IMG/VR virus record: IMGVR_UViG_3300032046_000156
Span: 1-29,324 of that record
Length of the DNA: 29,324 nucleotides
Reading direction: 5' to 3' (one strand)
DNA from: a virus
Notes under the pieces: model-generated
What the model was told of the DNA's origin: nothing
Seen by the model: the letters and a program-made list of their open reading frames with translations, nothing else
Databases searched by the model: none
Part shown: positions 1 to 8,140 of the stretch, piece after piece
Layout of the letters: each line of letters starts with the position of its first letter
Numbering within the stretch: position 1 is the stretch's first letter
Translations under genes and position numbers: made by a program

Positions 1-1
1 T

Positions 2-727
2 GAATGTCATGGCGATTATGATACCGTCATGCGAGAGTTGAGTGATCCTGGTAAGTGCATTGCCTGTAAGTTTGCAACAGAGGGAAGAGATGTCCCGGTG
101 TCTATACCACAGAGACATTTTGTTACTCATATCCTGCGGTATACCACGAGTAATAAGGGAGAACTTCTCAAGCCGCTGTCTTTCAAGATACAGGCGTGGT
201 CATTCTCAAACGATAAGTTCAATATGCTGACTGAACGGCAGAAGAATCACGGCAAGCTTCGTGGAAAAGATTTGATCATCACCTGCACTGAGAAGAACTG
301 GCAGCGTTATGATATTGATGTGGCTGCTGGGCCGGCTTTGTGGTTGATGAGTCCAGAACTCAAGCAACGAGTTGGTGATATTTGGAAGACAGATCGTCAT
401 CTTGATATTGATAAGCTGTTATGCCGGAAGGTGGATGCTCAGCAGATGAAGGAGCTTGTTCAGAAGGTGATCACGAAAGCCCCTGCTGATATTCAGGCTG
501 AGGCGTTGGCTTCTGAGGTTGGATCGGCTTTAACCGAAGCCGATCTTGAGCAGTTGCTTGGTGGTATTGATAATAAGCAGCCCTTGTCTCCGCCGCAGCC
601 ATTGAAGGCGACTGGTGAGGTGGTTACTACTTTGCCTCCGGCAATACCTTCCGTTGGGCCAACTATTGGGCCGGCTGATCCAACAAAGGTAGTTTTGAAC
701 TTTGATGACATTCTGAATCTGAAGTAG
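2..727 (+). CDS. Probable zinc-containing ssDNA-binding protein, 5' end outside window
   Basis: The reading frame is open from base 2, so the gene begins upstream; the first internal ATG is at 29. The visible start contains a Cys-His pair followed by C-x2-C about 17 residues later (ECHG...KCIACK), resembling the zinc knuckle of T4 gp32-like single-strand binding proteins. The central part is mixed alpha/beta. The last 50 residues are a Pro/Thr/Gly-rich linker ending in an acidic-hydrophobic tip (NFDDILNLK), as in SSBs that recruit partners through an acidic tail. It sits just upstream of an HD protein, RuvC and RecA, which suits an SSB. This is inference: no decisive motif is visible because the N-terminus is missing. 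A different zinc-binding recombination protein is possible. Confidence 0.45.
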   Translation, partial: ECHGDYDTVMRELSDPGKCIACKFATEGRDVPVSIPQRHFVTHILRYTTSNKGELLKPLSFKIQAWSFSNDKFNMLTERQKNHGKLRGKDLIITCTEKNWQRYDIDVAAGPALWLMSPELKQRVGDIWKTDRHLDIDKLLCRKVDAQQMKELVQKVITKAPADIQAEALASEVGSALTEADLEQLLGGIDNKQPLSPPQPLKATGEVVTTLPPAIPSVGPTIGPADPTKVVLNFDDILNLK

Positions 728-737
728 GTGGTGCGAT

Positions 738-1457
738 ATGCTTTCCGTTGTAGGAGAACAAAAGCCGCAGGTGGAGTTTCCCTGCGGCCTTCATTTAGAC
801 GAGTATCCAAATGATAGGATACTTCAAGCACAAACTCAGAAGTGGTTTTATGAGCTTACTTGTTTGATTCGTGATAAGCATCGTCTAACGCAGTTTAATG
901 AGCTTACTAGCACTCTCAATAAGCTGGGGTATTTTGAAGCTCCGGCATCTCATAAGTATCATCTAGCCAAGAGGGGTGGTTTGTTGGTTCATCATGTTGG
1001 CGTAACTCTTGTTTTGATCCGTATGAAGCGATTGCTTTACCCAAAGATAACAGATGAAAGTTGTGTTATTGTAGGGTTGTTGCATGATGTAGGGAAGCTT
1101 GGTACGCCGGGAAGACCATATTATGATTCACGGGTTGATGTTAGCTGGAAATCAGGCGATCCATATGCCAAACAAGAGACGGGACCGCTAGCTCCTGTTT
1201 ACATGGGCGTGGCTGCTCGTTCTTTGGCTGTAGTCTCCAGCAAGATTGATTTGTCTACATGGGAAGCACAGGCGATCCTTTATCATGATGGCCAGTACAT
1301 TGATGATAATAGCGGTGTTAAGTTGAAGGAGACACCTCTGACCCTGCTTCTGCATCATGCTGATATGTGGACAGCTTTCCAGATTGAGCAGACATATCCG
1401 ATTTTGGATGAGCCGTTTACCTTTGTGGGGCATCGAGGTTGGAGCGAGGTCGAATGA
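738..1457 (+). CDS. HD-domain phosphohydrolase-like protein
   Basis: A 239-residue protein with the metal-binding pattern of HD-superfamily phosphohydrolases: HH at residues 85-86, the defining HD pair at 116-117 in a GLLHDVGKLG context, YHDGQY at 182-187, and HHAD at 206-209. These residues normally bind one or two divalent metals and hydrolyse phosphate esters of nucleotides or nucleic acids. The start ATG follows the previous stop by 10 bases and has an AGGTGGTG ribosome site. The stop overlaps the RuvC start as ATGA, so the two are translationally coupled. The substrate cannot be told from sequence; a dNTP/dNMP hydrolase or a 2',3'-phosphodiesterase are both plausible. The family call is firm and the function is open. 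Confidence 0.8.
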   Translation: MLSVVGEQKPQVEFPCGLHLDEYPNDRILQAQTQKWFYELTCLIRDKHRLTQFNELTSTLNKLGYFEAPASHKYHLAKRGGLLVHHVGVTLVLIRMKRLLYPKITDESCVIVGLLHDVGKLGTPGRPYYDSRVDVSWKSGDPYAKQETGPLAPVYMGVAARSLAVVSSKIDLSTWEAQAILYHDGQYIDDNSGVKLKETPLTLLLHHADMWTAFQIEQTYPILDEPFTFVGHRGWSEVE

Positions 1458-2089
1458 GGATTACAGGTATAGATTTGGCAAGTGTTCATTCGGCTATTTG
1501 TACCATAGAAGTTCCTGATCCGAAGGATTGGCACGATGATCCTTGGGAGCCGAAGAGTTGGCAAATTGTAGAGCTTGATTGGATAGATGTTCAAGAGGAT
1601 ACCACAGCTGCTCGAATTCAGGCAGCACACGCTTTTCTGCATGTGGTAGAGGAATATAAGCCTGAGCTAACCGTGATTGAGGATTATACGAGGCAGAGTA
1701 AGTCTTTTGATTCTTACAACGCCGCTGAGCTTGGTGGTATGACTAGATTGCTTATCTGGCAAGCACATCATCAAATGCTTTTTGTAGCTCCTATGCGGCT
1801 AAAGCAGTTTTTGCATAATCACGATAGGACACCTATACCCAAGGAAGCCGTGATGAAAGCCGTAGCTGAGTTTTTTGGGTATACGTGTTTGTCCTCAACA
1901 AGGAAGCATCGTGAGGATGCAACGGACGCCTTTGCATTAGCACAGTTAGGTAGGGCATTTTACATATATGAGAAGTATCCGACTATAGTTAAAGCGTCCG
2001 CTGCGGGTGCGATGTGTCTTTGGGCAAATCACAAGCAACGGAAGGTGTTGGTATCATTATGGGAGGATAGGGGTAAGCTTCGCTTATGA
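1454..2089 (+). CDS. RuvC-like Holliday junction resolvase
   Basis: A 211-residue protein with the RNase H-fold acidic tetrad of RuvC: D7 in MRITGIDLAS, E76 in TVIEDY, and D155 and D158 in HREDATDAFALA. RuvC dimers cut Holliday junctions symmetrically; in phages they resolve branched replication and recombination intermediates before packaging. I chose ATG 1454 because it forms an ATGA overlap with the HD gene stop and is preceded by GGAG; an in-frame upstream ATG at 1439 lacks this. The C-terminal 45 residues extend past the usual last helix. The stop overlaps the recA start as ATGA, giving a tight resolvase-recombinase pair. A related RNase H-fold nuclease is a less likely alternative. Confidence 0.85.
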   Translation: MRITGIDLASVHSAICTIEVPDPKDWHDDPWEPKSWQIVELDWIDVQEDTTAARIQAAHAFLHVVEEYKPELTVIEDYTRQSKSFDSYNAAELGGMTRLLIWQAHHQMLFVAPMRLKQFLHNHDRTPIPKEAVMKAVAEFFGYTCLSSTRKHREDATDAFALAQLGRAFYIYEKYPTIVKASAAGAMCLWANHKQRKVLVSLWEDRGKLRL

Positions 2090-3261
2090 AAGATAAACAG
2101 ATGTCGTTAGCAGAGGCCAAGCAGTTTGTAAGGCAGCATATCGAGAAAGAGGCCATAATCAATTTCAAAGAGGAAGATGTGCTGGCTATTCAATCCATAC
2201 CCTCTGGATCAATGCTGGTGGATAAGACTACTGGGGTTGGTGGAATACCTAGAGGACGGATGACGGAACTCTACGGCCTGCCTTCTTCAGGTAAGACGAC
2301 TTTGATGCTGCATACCTGTAAGAATGTGCAAGCAGATGGGCAAGGGATACTTTATCTCGATTTTGAACATGCTTTTAATCCAGGCTATGCTAGGTTGATC
2401 GGTCTTGATTTGTCAAGTGATCGGTTTATTCTTGTGCAGCCTGAGAGTTTTGAGTCAGGTATGGGGATAGCCGAGCTTTACATTAAGAATAATCTGGTAG
2501 GGCTTATTGTAGTGGATTCATTAGCAGCTATGGTGACACAGAAAGAATGGCAAGCTGAGGTGGGTGCTTCTGGAGTTGCAATATTGGCTAAGGCGATGGC
2601 ACAGGAGCTTAAACGTCTTAATAGCATGGTGAAGGATTCCAATGTTGCTATGATTTTTATTAACCATGTTCACGATGTGATTGAGACAGGGTTTGCAAAG
2701 AGGTCTGGGGCGAAGCGGACGACTACGCCTGGTGGCCGGGCGTTGAAGTTCTATGCGTCTTTGCGTATCGAACTGACAATGATTGAGAATATCAAGGGCA
2801 AGGTTATGAATGACGTGACTGGTAGCGTGGATGAGGGGTCTGTTGCTGTTAAAGTCAAGACCTTCATAGCAAAGAATAAGGTAGCAGCCCCCTTTGGCAT
2901 AGGATACTTCTACATCAGGCACAACTACGGTATTGATGAGGTCATGATAGCTGTGGATATAGCCATCAAGCGTAAGTTGATAGAACAGAAGGGGGCACGG
3001 TTTGCGTTGCCCGCTGCTCTTCTTGAGACGGTGGAGGAAGCCAAGTCCATCAACGGGATGGCACAGTTGTTGAGATATTTTATGGATAATCCTGTGATGA
3101 AAGAGCATCTTTTGGAAGAGGTGCGAAAAATTATAAAAATTGGAGGACAAGAAGTTGAAGAAGTTGGAGATGCTGAATCAGATGAGCCCGATCCTGAACT
3201 TAGCGGAGAGGAAAGTAGTTTGGAATCCTTCCCAAGTGAAGTTGACAGCAGCCTTGGGTGA
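2086..3261 (+). CDS. recA: RecA recombinase
   Basis: A 391-residue RecA-family strand-exchange ATPase. Walker A is GLPSSGKTT at 64-72, Walker B is the IVVDSLAAM segment near 142-150, and the DNA-binding L2 region contains TTTPGGRALKFYAS, close to the TTGGNALKFYAS pattern of bacterial RecA rather than T4 UvsX. It would form filaments on ssDNA and drive homologous pairing together with the nearby SSB-like, RuvC-like and SbcCD-like proteins. The C-terminal 35 residues are strongly acidic (EEVGDAESDEPDPE and onward), as in the regulatory tail of bacterial RecA. That tail is encoded in DNA that also encodes the start of the next gene in another frame. The start is an ATGA overlap with the resolvase gene. 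Confidence 0.93.
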   Translation: MKDKQMSLAEAKQFVRQHIEKEAIINFKEEDVLAIQSIPSGSMLVDKTTGVGGIPRGRMTELYGLPSSGKTTLMLHTCKNVQADGQGILYLDFEHAFNPGYARLIGLDLSSDRFILVQPESFESGMGIAELYIKNNLVGLIVVDSLAAMVTQKEWQAEVGASGVAILAKAMAQELKRLNSMVKDSNVAMIFINHVHDVIETGFAKRSGAKRTTTPGGRALKFYASLRIELTMIENIKGKVMNDVTGSVDEGSVAVKVKTFIAKNKVAAPFGIGYFYIRHNYGIDEVMIAVDIAIKRKLIEQKGARFALPAALLETVEEAKSINGMAQLLRYFMDNPVMKEHLLEEVRKIIKIGGQEVEEVGDAESDEPDPELSGEESSLESFPSEVDSSLG

Positions 3262-4198
3262 GGGACAAACAGATGGCAGCGTGAGTTCTCATCCCGTTAT
3301 AGCCCTTGGGGAAGATTTATACAATATTACAACAGAGGCATACGCTGATCTCTGTGGTCTCGCCGGGATACCGACGGCCTATGCGGGAAAAATCCCATTG
3401 GATATGATGATTCCTCATCTGGATTACCTGCTGGAGAAGAATGTGGGTGAGTTGAAGGCTATCTTTGATCCACCGAAGGGTGGTGTCCAGGGAAACGTTA
3501 AGGCTTTTGCCAAAGCGAATGCCATTCTTATTTCACCCTCGTTGGTTTTGGATGCTTTTGAGAAGGGGCTGGTGGTCGGCCACGGGATACATGAGGATTT
3601 GATTGAGTGGCAAGAGCCAATAGTTACTCTTGGACACGTAGTTCTTTCTGAGGTAGCTCCTTTTACATACACGCCTGAGCTCGGTGACGTTAGTGAAAAC
3701 GTTAAAGGTGGTGTGTATTTGAGCTTCTCCCCTATTTGCAAGGAAGCCTTTCAATTGACCACTTACATCTTGAGATTAGTATGCTCTAACGGCATGACAT
3801 CTCCTGATGTGACGTTCAAGTGGCATAGACATCATAATGCGGATGATCCTGCTGAGTGGTTGGTGGCGGCTTCTACTGAGGCAGCCAAGGCAGCACAGAA
3901 GGTTTCAGGGAAATTCTTTGGGACAAGAGATTACATTGTGGCCGGTCATTTAGCAGATGTGTTGGCATCGGTTTGTGATCGTTATCACGTTCAATCCGCC
4001 GTTCGTGAGCTTGTCATGGCACGATTGCTGAATGAGGGTGGCAATACTTTGTTTGATCTTGTGAATGCTATCACGTATGTGGCTTCCAATGTGCCGGAGG
4101 TAGTGGAGCATACGAAGTTGCGTGAGAAGCTCATGATGGTTGCTGGTGCATTAACGGAGCAACCGGAGATATGTCCATCTTGTCATCGTTTGAAGTAA
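3155..4198 (+). CDS. DUF932-like phage/plasmid protein
   Basis: Resembles the DUF932 family of phage and plasmid proteins, most clearly in the core YILRLVCSNGMTSPD, which matches the LRLVCTNGM block of that family. The biochemical role of DUF932 is not established; members often sit in replication or recombination neighbourhoods, as here. The start is uncertain: GGAGG at 3142-3146 is correctly spaced (8 bases) for TTG 3155, while ATG 3170 and ATG 3182 lack a good ribosome site. Any of these starts overlaps the end of recA, by about 107 bases for TTG 3155. The protein ends in CPSCHRLK, a single zinc-knuckle half with no visible partner. The family call is moderately strong. Confidence 0.7.
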   Translation: MKKLEMLNQMSPILNLAERKVVWNPSQVKLTAALGEGQTDGSVSSHPVIALGEDLYNITTEAYADLCGLAGIPTAYAGKIPLDMMIPHLDYLLEKNVGELKAIFDPPKGGVQGNVKAFAKANAILISPSLVLDAFEKGLVVGHGIHEDLIEWQEPIVTLGHVVLSEVAPFTYTPELGDVSENVKGGVYLSFSPICKEAFQLTTYILRLVCSNGMTSPDVTFKWHRHHNADDPAEWLVAASTEAAKAAQKVSGKFFGTRDYIVAGHLADVLASVCDRYHVQSAVRELVMARLLNEGGNTLFDLVNAITYVASNVPEVVEHTKLREKLMMVAGALTEQPEICPSCHRLK

Positions 4199-4210
4199 GG
4201 AGGATAACCA

Positions 4211-4381
4211 ATGTTCGCTTATGTGATAACAGTTTTGGTGATAGCGGCTTTTGGTTTGCTGGGCTCATGTATGACGTTTATGGTTGTTACGACTGATGAG
4301 GCGAGAGAACAGACGTTTGGGGTCGGTGTTTTTTCCTTGGGTTTGCTTATAGCCAGCATAAAAGCACTTTCTTGGGTTTAA
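4211..4381 (+). CDS. Small two-span membrane protein
   Basis: A 56-residue ORF with a near-perfect AAGGAGG ribosome site 8 bases before its ATG. Two hydrophobic segments are visible: about residues 2-26 (FAYVITVLVIAAFGLLGSCM and onward) and 38-56 (FGVGVFSLGLLIASIKALSW). A short polar, acidic loop (TTDEAREQT) lies between them. This predicts a hairpin inner-membrane protein. No family is recognised. It follows the DUF932-like gene by 12 bases and is likely co-transcribed with it. Small membrane proteins of this kind in phages can act in lysis, superinfection exclusion or anchoring of replication, but nothing here separates these. Confidence 0.6.
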   Translation: MFAYVITVLVIAAFGLLGSCMTFMVVTTDEAREQTFGVGVFSLGLLIASIKALSWV

Positions 4382-4393
4382 GAGATAGTGGGT

Positions 4394-4485
4394 TGGGTCG
4401 CTTGCTGAAGCTTACGCCTCGAACGTACTTCAGTCATTCGTTTTGCCTCCGAATACAAAGCAGGCGACCCACCTCCGAAAGGTGG
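4394..4485 (+). ncRNA. Candidate structured RNA / cis-regulatory leader
   Basis: A 13-bp stem (4394-4406, TGGGTCGCTTGCT, with 4459-4471; 12 Watson-Crick pairs and one G.U) closes a three-way junction. The first inner hairpin is 4407-4416 with 4424-4431 (8 bp with a 2-base bulge). The second is 4436-4440 with 4450-4454. A further hairpin, CCACCT 4469-4474 with AGGTGG 4480-4485, hides the AAAGGTGG ribosome site of the gene starting at 4490. It shares bases 4469-4471 with the large stem, so the two folds compete. CCTC(C)GAA occurs in all three loops. This looks like a riboswitch or translational control leader, but no known class was recognised and it is not a tRNA. Confidence 0.5.
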
Positions 4486-4489
4486 CGAT

Positions 4490-4819
4490 ATGCCTGATCT
4501 TATTTGTACAGGATGCGGTAAGCTAATAGTGAAGGGTCGAATAGACCCTAGTTTCTTTGAAGGCAATCCTTATCATTGGATAGAGATAGCTGACTGGTTT
4601 TTGATGTGGGAAGAGGTAGTGCGAATACAGTTGGGCAAGTTGGTTGTTGTGGCCGAGTCTGTTGGTGATGATTATTGGGAATGTTTGAGGTGCGGAAAGA
4701 CGATGCATCAGGGGCCAGGTGGCTGTAGTAATATCATTCAGCACCTTTATATGGAACATCTAATAGCTAGAGTACAGGTAGGGTATAACTGGATAGGTTA
4801 CCAAGAAGGACCGTGGTAG
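4490..4819 (+). CDS. Small zinc-knuckle protein of unknown function
   Basis: A 109-residue protein with an N-terminal C-x2-C (ICTGCGK, residues 6-9) and a second cluster near residues 75-100: CLRCGK, then a Cys, then QHLYMEH with two histidines, which resembles a C2H2 or C2HC finger. The sequence between is rich in aromatic residues. It likely binds zinc and perhaps nucleic acid. Its AAAGGTGG ribosome site is inside a predicted hairpin (see the structured element 4394-4485), so its translation may be regulated. The next gene, the Rad50-like N-terminal half, starts 4 bases after its stop. No family is recognised. Confidence 0.65.
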   Translation: MPDLICTGCGKLIVKGRIDPSFFEGNPYHWIEIADWFLMWEEVVRIQLGKLVVVAESVGDDYWECLRCGKTMHQGPGGCSNIIQHLYMEHLIARVQVGYNWIGYQEGPW

Positions 4820-4823
4820 ACTT

Positions 4824-5990
4824 ATGATACGAAAGATACGAATAGAGGGATACCAGAGCCTCAAGAGCGTAGAGGTAGAGCTTGGCCACTTTACGGTGAT
4901 TCTTGGTGAGTCTAATGTAGGCAAATCTGCATTGCTGCGTGCTGTCAAGGCATTGGTGGAAAATCAAACGGGTCTTGATGATTTTCTGACAGTTGGAGCA
5001 AAGGTATGCCAGGTAGAGTTGACTTTGGATGTTGAGGAAAATGTTCTGGGTGTCTTGTGGATAAAGAAAAAGAATGGAACTCAATATCTTGTTCATAGCA
5101 CAGCCGGCGACTCTATAGATAAGTTTGGAAAAGGTGTAGGTGTGCCTGTTGAGGTGACCAATGTTTTGAGGATGGAGCGGATAGAGTTTGCACCGGGGAT
5201 ACGTTTTGCACCTAATTTTCACGATCAATTCTCCACGCCATTTTTACTTGAGGAAACAGGCGGTAGGGTGGCAAAGATGCTGGGGGAGATGTCAGGTGTG
5301 AATTTGCTTTACAGGGCAACAGCTGAGGCTAATGTGAGGGCGAAGAGATTTCAACAGCTCGTGGAGTCACATGTCATAACTCTTGAGGCTTTGAAAGAAA
5401 AGTTGGCAACATATGAGTATATCCGTACTACTGGACCAAGACTTCAAGAGGCAAAGACACTACTGGCAGATGTTGAAAAAGATGCTAAGGCCCTTGCCTT
5501 GATGACTAAGTTCAGCATTGAGTGGATGAGCTGGCGGGGTACTAGCGATATGGCACATGTCCAGCAAGAGAGGCTGATGTCTATTGATGATGCTATATTG
5601 CCTTTAGAAGAGGCTTTGATGAATTTAGCCGATGTGAAGTTGATGAAAGGTGATTTGTTAGGCTGGTTGAAGATATCCCTTTATGCTAAGGATTGCGGTA
5701 AGGCTAAGGAGAAGATGTCAAAGCTCAACGCAGTTTCTTTTGGCCCCATTGAGGAACAAGCAAATGAGATTTTTGTGCTTCGTAAGACACGGGATGCTTG
5801 GAATAATGCACTTCATGCTGTTGATTATTGTGTAAAGTATGTTAAGGAGTTAAAGAAAGAGGCGGATCAAAGATTTCTGTGCTTGCAGTCTTTGGAAAAA
5901 GAATTGAAGATATGCCCGTACTGTGGTGCACTCTTGCATAAAGAAGGGGATAATTGTGATAGGGGTTGGGGAGATATAATAACTCCCTAG
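4824..5990 (+). CDS. Rad50/SbcC-like ATPase, N-terminal half ending at a hook
   Basis: The 388-residue protein begins like SbcC/Rad50/SMC ATPases (IRKIRIEGYQSLKSVEVEL), has Walker A GESNVGKSA at 28-36 and a Q-loop candidate near residue 135 (DQFSTPFLL). It then becomes mostly helical with charged heptad-like stretches (about 165-360), and ends with CPYCG at 364-368, matching the CxxC zinc hook that joins Rad50 coiled coils. The protein stops 20 residues after the hook. It has no ABC signature, Walker B or His-loop, which every active family member needs. These are present in the product of 10541-11191. It lies directly before the SbcD-like nuclease, its expected partner in processing DNA ends. 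A self-contained RecF-like protein is unlikely without Walker B. Confidence 0.75.
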   Translation: MIRKIRIEGYQSLKSVEVELGHFTVILGESNVGKSALLRAVKALVENQTGLDDFLTVGAKVCQVELTLDVEENVLGVLWIKKKNGTQYLVHSTAGDSIDKFGKGVGVPVEVTNVLRMERIEFAPGIRFAPNFHDQFSTPFLLEETGGRVAKMLGEMSGVNLLYRATAEANVRAKRFQQLVESHVITLEALKEKLATYEYIRTTGPRLQEAKTLLADVEKDAKALALMTKFSIEWMSWRGTSDMAHVQQERLMSIDDAILPLEEALMNLADVKLMKGDLLGWLKISLYAKDCGKAKEKMSKLNAVSFGPIEEQANEIFVLRKTRDAWNNALHAVDYCVKYVKELKKEADQRFLCLQSLEKELKICPYCGALLHKEGDNCDRGWGDIITP

Positions 5991-5998
5991 AGGCAATT

Positions 5999-6997
5999 AT
6001 GAAACTTTTACAACTTAATGACCCGCATCTTTCTGATAAAGCACCTTTACGTAGGACGGCGATCTATTTGGAAGAAGTGTTTGCAAAGCTGTATGAGGTG
6101 CGTGATATTGCTAATAGTTTGAATGTTGATGCTTTGGTGATCCCCGGAGATTTGTTTCATCAGAAGACAGCCACTAGGGTATCTTATTTTCTTACCATGC
6201 GTGTGCTGAAGTGGATAGCCGATGTTGGCAAGCCCATACTCGTTCTTCCAGGCAATCACGATCTTACTGACAATAATTTAAGTTCTTTGATCAAGCAGCC
6301 TTTAGGAATGGCACGGTTTATGTCTAATGTTATCTTCTTAGGCCCATATGATACGGAGTGGAAAGGTTATCATTTTTGGGGCGTGCCAGGGGTGATGACG
6401 GAATTTACAGTAGATAAGTTTTTTACTAAAACCCCGTGGCAGGATACAATTGTGGTGGCACATGGACCAATAGTGGTAGATGAGCGGCTTTATCCATACG
6501 AGGTAATTCGAGCAAAGGATATAGCCGGGAGAGCTTTTCTTGTTTTGTATGGTCATGTTCATACATCGATAGAACCCGTTATAATTAGCAGGCCGGCACC
6601 TTTTAGCCCTACGATGTTTGTGAATCCCGGTGCAATATCACGGGGTACAATAGGCGTAGATGATTTGAAGCGGACGCCCCAGGTGGCTATCATTGATATT
6701 GATGAAGAGCAGATAGGTGATCTGCTCGATGTAGTTGATGCTGATAAGATTTCTATGGGTGTAAAGGTTAGATATGTGCCCTTGAAAACAGCAAAACCTG
6801 TTGAAGAGGTATATCTATTGGAAGAGGTGCAGACAGAGAAAGAGCAAGCACAGTCTGTGGATGAGTTCCTGAGTAATCTTGTTGAAGCAAAAGTTGCAGT
6901 TGTAAGTAGAGAGTCTTTAGCCAAGGCAATAGATGAAGCCTCTGCACCGCAGGATATTCGAGATTTGGCTAGAGTAGTCTTAGAAGAGACAAATTGA
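5999..6997 (+). CDS. SbcD/Mre11-like nuclease
   Basis: A 332-residue metallophosphoesterase with the full set of calcineurin-type motifs: D8 and H10 (LNDPHL), D51 (PGDLFH), N86-H87-D88 (PGNHDL), H155 (VVAHGP), and H186/H188 (YGHVHT). With two Mn ions, Mre11/SbcD proteins act as dsDNA exonuclease and ssDNA/hairpin endonuclease, gated by the Rad50/SbcC ATPase. ATG 5999 has AGAGG 5 bases upstream; an in-frame ATG at 5966 lies inside the previous gene and would add an uncharacteristic leader. The last 90 residues carry acidic helices that may bind the ATPase coiled coil. It follows the Rad50-like N-half by 8 bases, consistent with one complex. Confidence 0.88.
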   Translation: MKLLQLNDPHLSDKAPLRRTAIYLEEVFAKLYEVRDIANSLNVDALVIPGDLFHQKTATRVSYFLTMRVLKWIADVGKPILVLPGNHDLTDNNLSSLIKQPLGMARFMSNVIFLGPYDTEWKGYHFWGVPGVMTEFTVDKFFTKTPWQDTIVVAHGPIVVDERLYPYEVIRAKDIAGRAFLVLYGHVHTSIEPVIISRPAPFSPTMFVNPGAISRGTIGVDDLKRTPQVAIIDIDEEQIGDLLDVVDADKISMGVKVRYVPLKTAKPVEEVYLLEEVQTEKEQAQSVDEFLSNLVEAKVAVVSRESLAKAIDEASAPQDIRDLARVVLEETN

Positions 6998-6998
6998 A

Positions 6999-7826
6999 AT
7001 GCGAATATCTTACTCAACATTACGATTGCTAGAGGCGTGTCCGTATCAATATTATTTGAAAACGGTAGAAGCTCCTGAGCGTCCTGACGCACGTAATTTC
7101 CTTGTTGGTGCAGTCTGTGATAATCTGCTTCAGGATTGGTATCGGGCAGGATGTTTACCCGGGTGGATGATGTCCCATGCTGAAGAATATTTTGAACGTT
7201 ATATTCGTAGAAATAGAATAGTGTGGCGGAAGCTTACACAGGAGACTTTAACTAGAGAGAAAGCAGTTGATGATCGGGCTGTGTTGTGGGGCAGGGTTGG
7301 TAAGGCTGTGCCTAAGATAGAGTCTACTATTGTCTTGATGGGACTCAATGATGCTAAGAATGTTGTTGCCCAGCGGCAGATATCTTTACCTATGCCTAAG
7401 ATAGAAGAGCACCAACTTACGGGGAAGTTGGATTTGTGGGATCGGGGCAAGCGTGATCTTTATGAGATGAAGGTGACTCAGGATGATGCTCGATTTGATC
7501 CAGATCAGTTGAAGTTTTATGCTCTTCTCATATGGCTTCAGGATCGAGAGGATGTTCATAATCTTTATTTCTTTGCACCTATTCGAAAGCAGCGTATAGT
7601 TCCCGTGCCATACAATAGAGCCGATCTTAGGATTGTTTTGGAGCGTTGTGCGAGGGGGATTTATTTGATAGAGAAAGGCAAGTTTGAACCCGTTGGCCGA
7701 GTTCAACAATGCCATTCTTGTGAGTTTAGGATGTCGGTATGCCCTTGTTGGGCTAATGCCACAGTGGTTTATACTGAACAAGGGGGCAAGAAATTGGCTT
7801 CCTTTGATTCTGCGTCAGGAGGATAA
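6999..7826 (+). CDS. Cas4/AddB-like PD-(D/E)XK nuclease with Fe-S cluster
   Basis: A 275-residue RecB-family nuclease. The N-terminal SYSTLRLLEACPYQYYL segment is typical of the PDDEXK_1 group; catalytic residues are in LTGKLDLWD (about 142-150) and YEMKVT (about 155-160), with a following Q in DQLKFYALL. Four cysteines are placed as in the Cas4/AddB/Dna2 iron-sulfur fold: C14, then C238, C241 and C248 (QCHSCEFRMSVCPCW; C250 is an alternative). Such proteins usually have ssDNA exonuclease activity. It starts one base after the SbcD-like stop, so a joint role in resecting ends is likely. The start at 6999 is the first ATG. Confidence 0.8.
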   Translation: MRISYSTLRLLEACPYQYYLKTVEAPERPDARNFLVGAVCDNLLQDWYRAGCLPGWMMSHAEEYFERYIRRNRIVWRKLTQETLTREKAVDDRAVLWGRVGKAVPKIESTIVLMGLNDAKNVVAQRQISLPMPKIEEHQLTGKLDLWDRGKRDLYEMKVTQDDARFDPDQLKFYALLIWLQDREDVHNLYFFAPIRKQRIVPVPYNRADLRIVLERCARGIYLIEKGKFEPVGRVQQCHSCEFRMSVCPCWANATVVYTEQGGKKLASFDSASGG

Positions 7827-7828
7827 AG

Positions 7829-8131
7829 ATGATGGATTGGCTTACGAAGCAAAAGGTAGCTAGGAGGCTTTTACAAGAGATTATTGAGATTGGTGAAGTA
7901 GCATCCATACTGGATATACAGGTTGATCTCCGCAATGGAATCTGCACTATTTCATTTACTTCTGTGAAGCCGAAGCAAGAACTCACGGATGTTGATCTTT
8001 CAGATTTGATACACCTTCTAATCATGAATCAGGACACCTTTGGGGCAAATGTTCAGAAAGGTTTGAAGGAGAAGCTGATAGAATTCCGAAAAAGTATGCG
8101 GGAAGCCGGGAGGTCTAGTGTTAGTGTTTAG
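7829..8131 (+). CDS. Hypothetical protein, 100 residues
   Basis: A real gene by context: its ATG lies 6 bases after an AGGAGG ribosome site, and the gene sits between the Fe-S nuclease and a coiled-coil protein. It is mostly helical at the N-terminus (WLTKQKVARRLLQEIIEIGE), then has a strand-rich middle (VDLRNGICTISFTSVKP) and ends in a basic helix. There are no cysteine clusters, signal peptide or membrane span. No family is recognised. Its position suggests a helper in the recombination block, which is only inference. Confidence 0.6.
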   Translation: MMDWLTKQKVARRLLQEIIEIGEVASILDIQVDLRNGICTISFTSVKPKQELTDVDLSDLIHLLIMNQDTFGANVQKGLKEKLIEFRKSMREAGRSSVSV

Positions 8132-8140
8132 GAGGGTAAG

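Noticed and set aside
4394-4471. 78-base cloverleaf-like fold that might be a tRNA
   Set aside because: The closing stem is 13 bp rather than 7, there is no D or T arm in the right place on either strand, and no anticodon arm of 5 bp with a 7-base loop.
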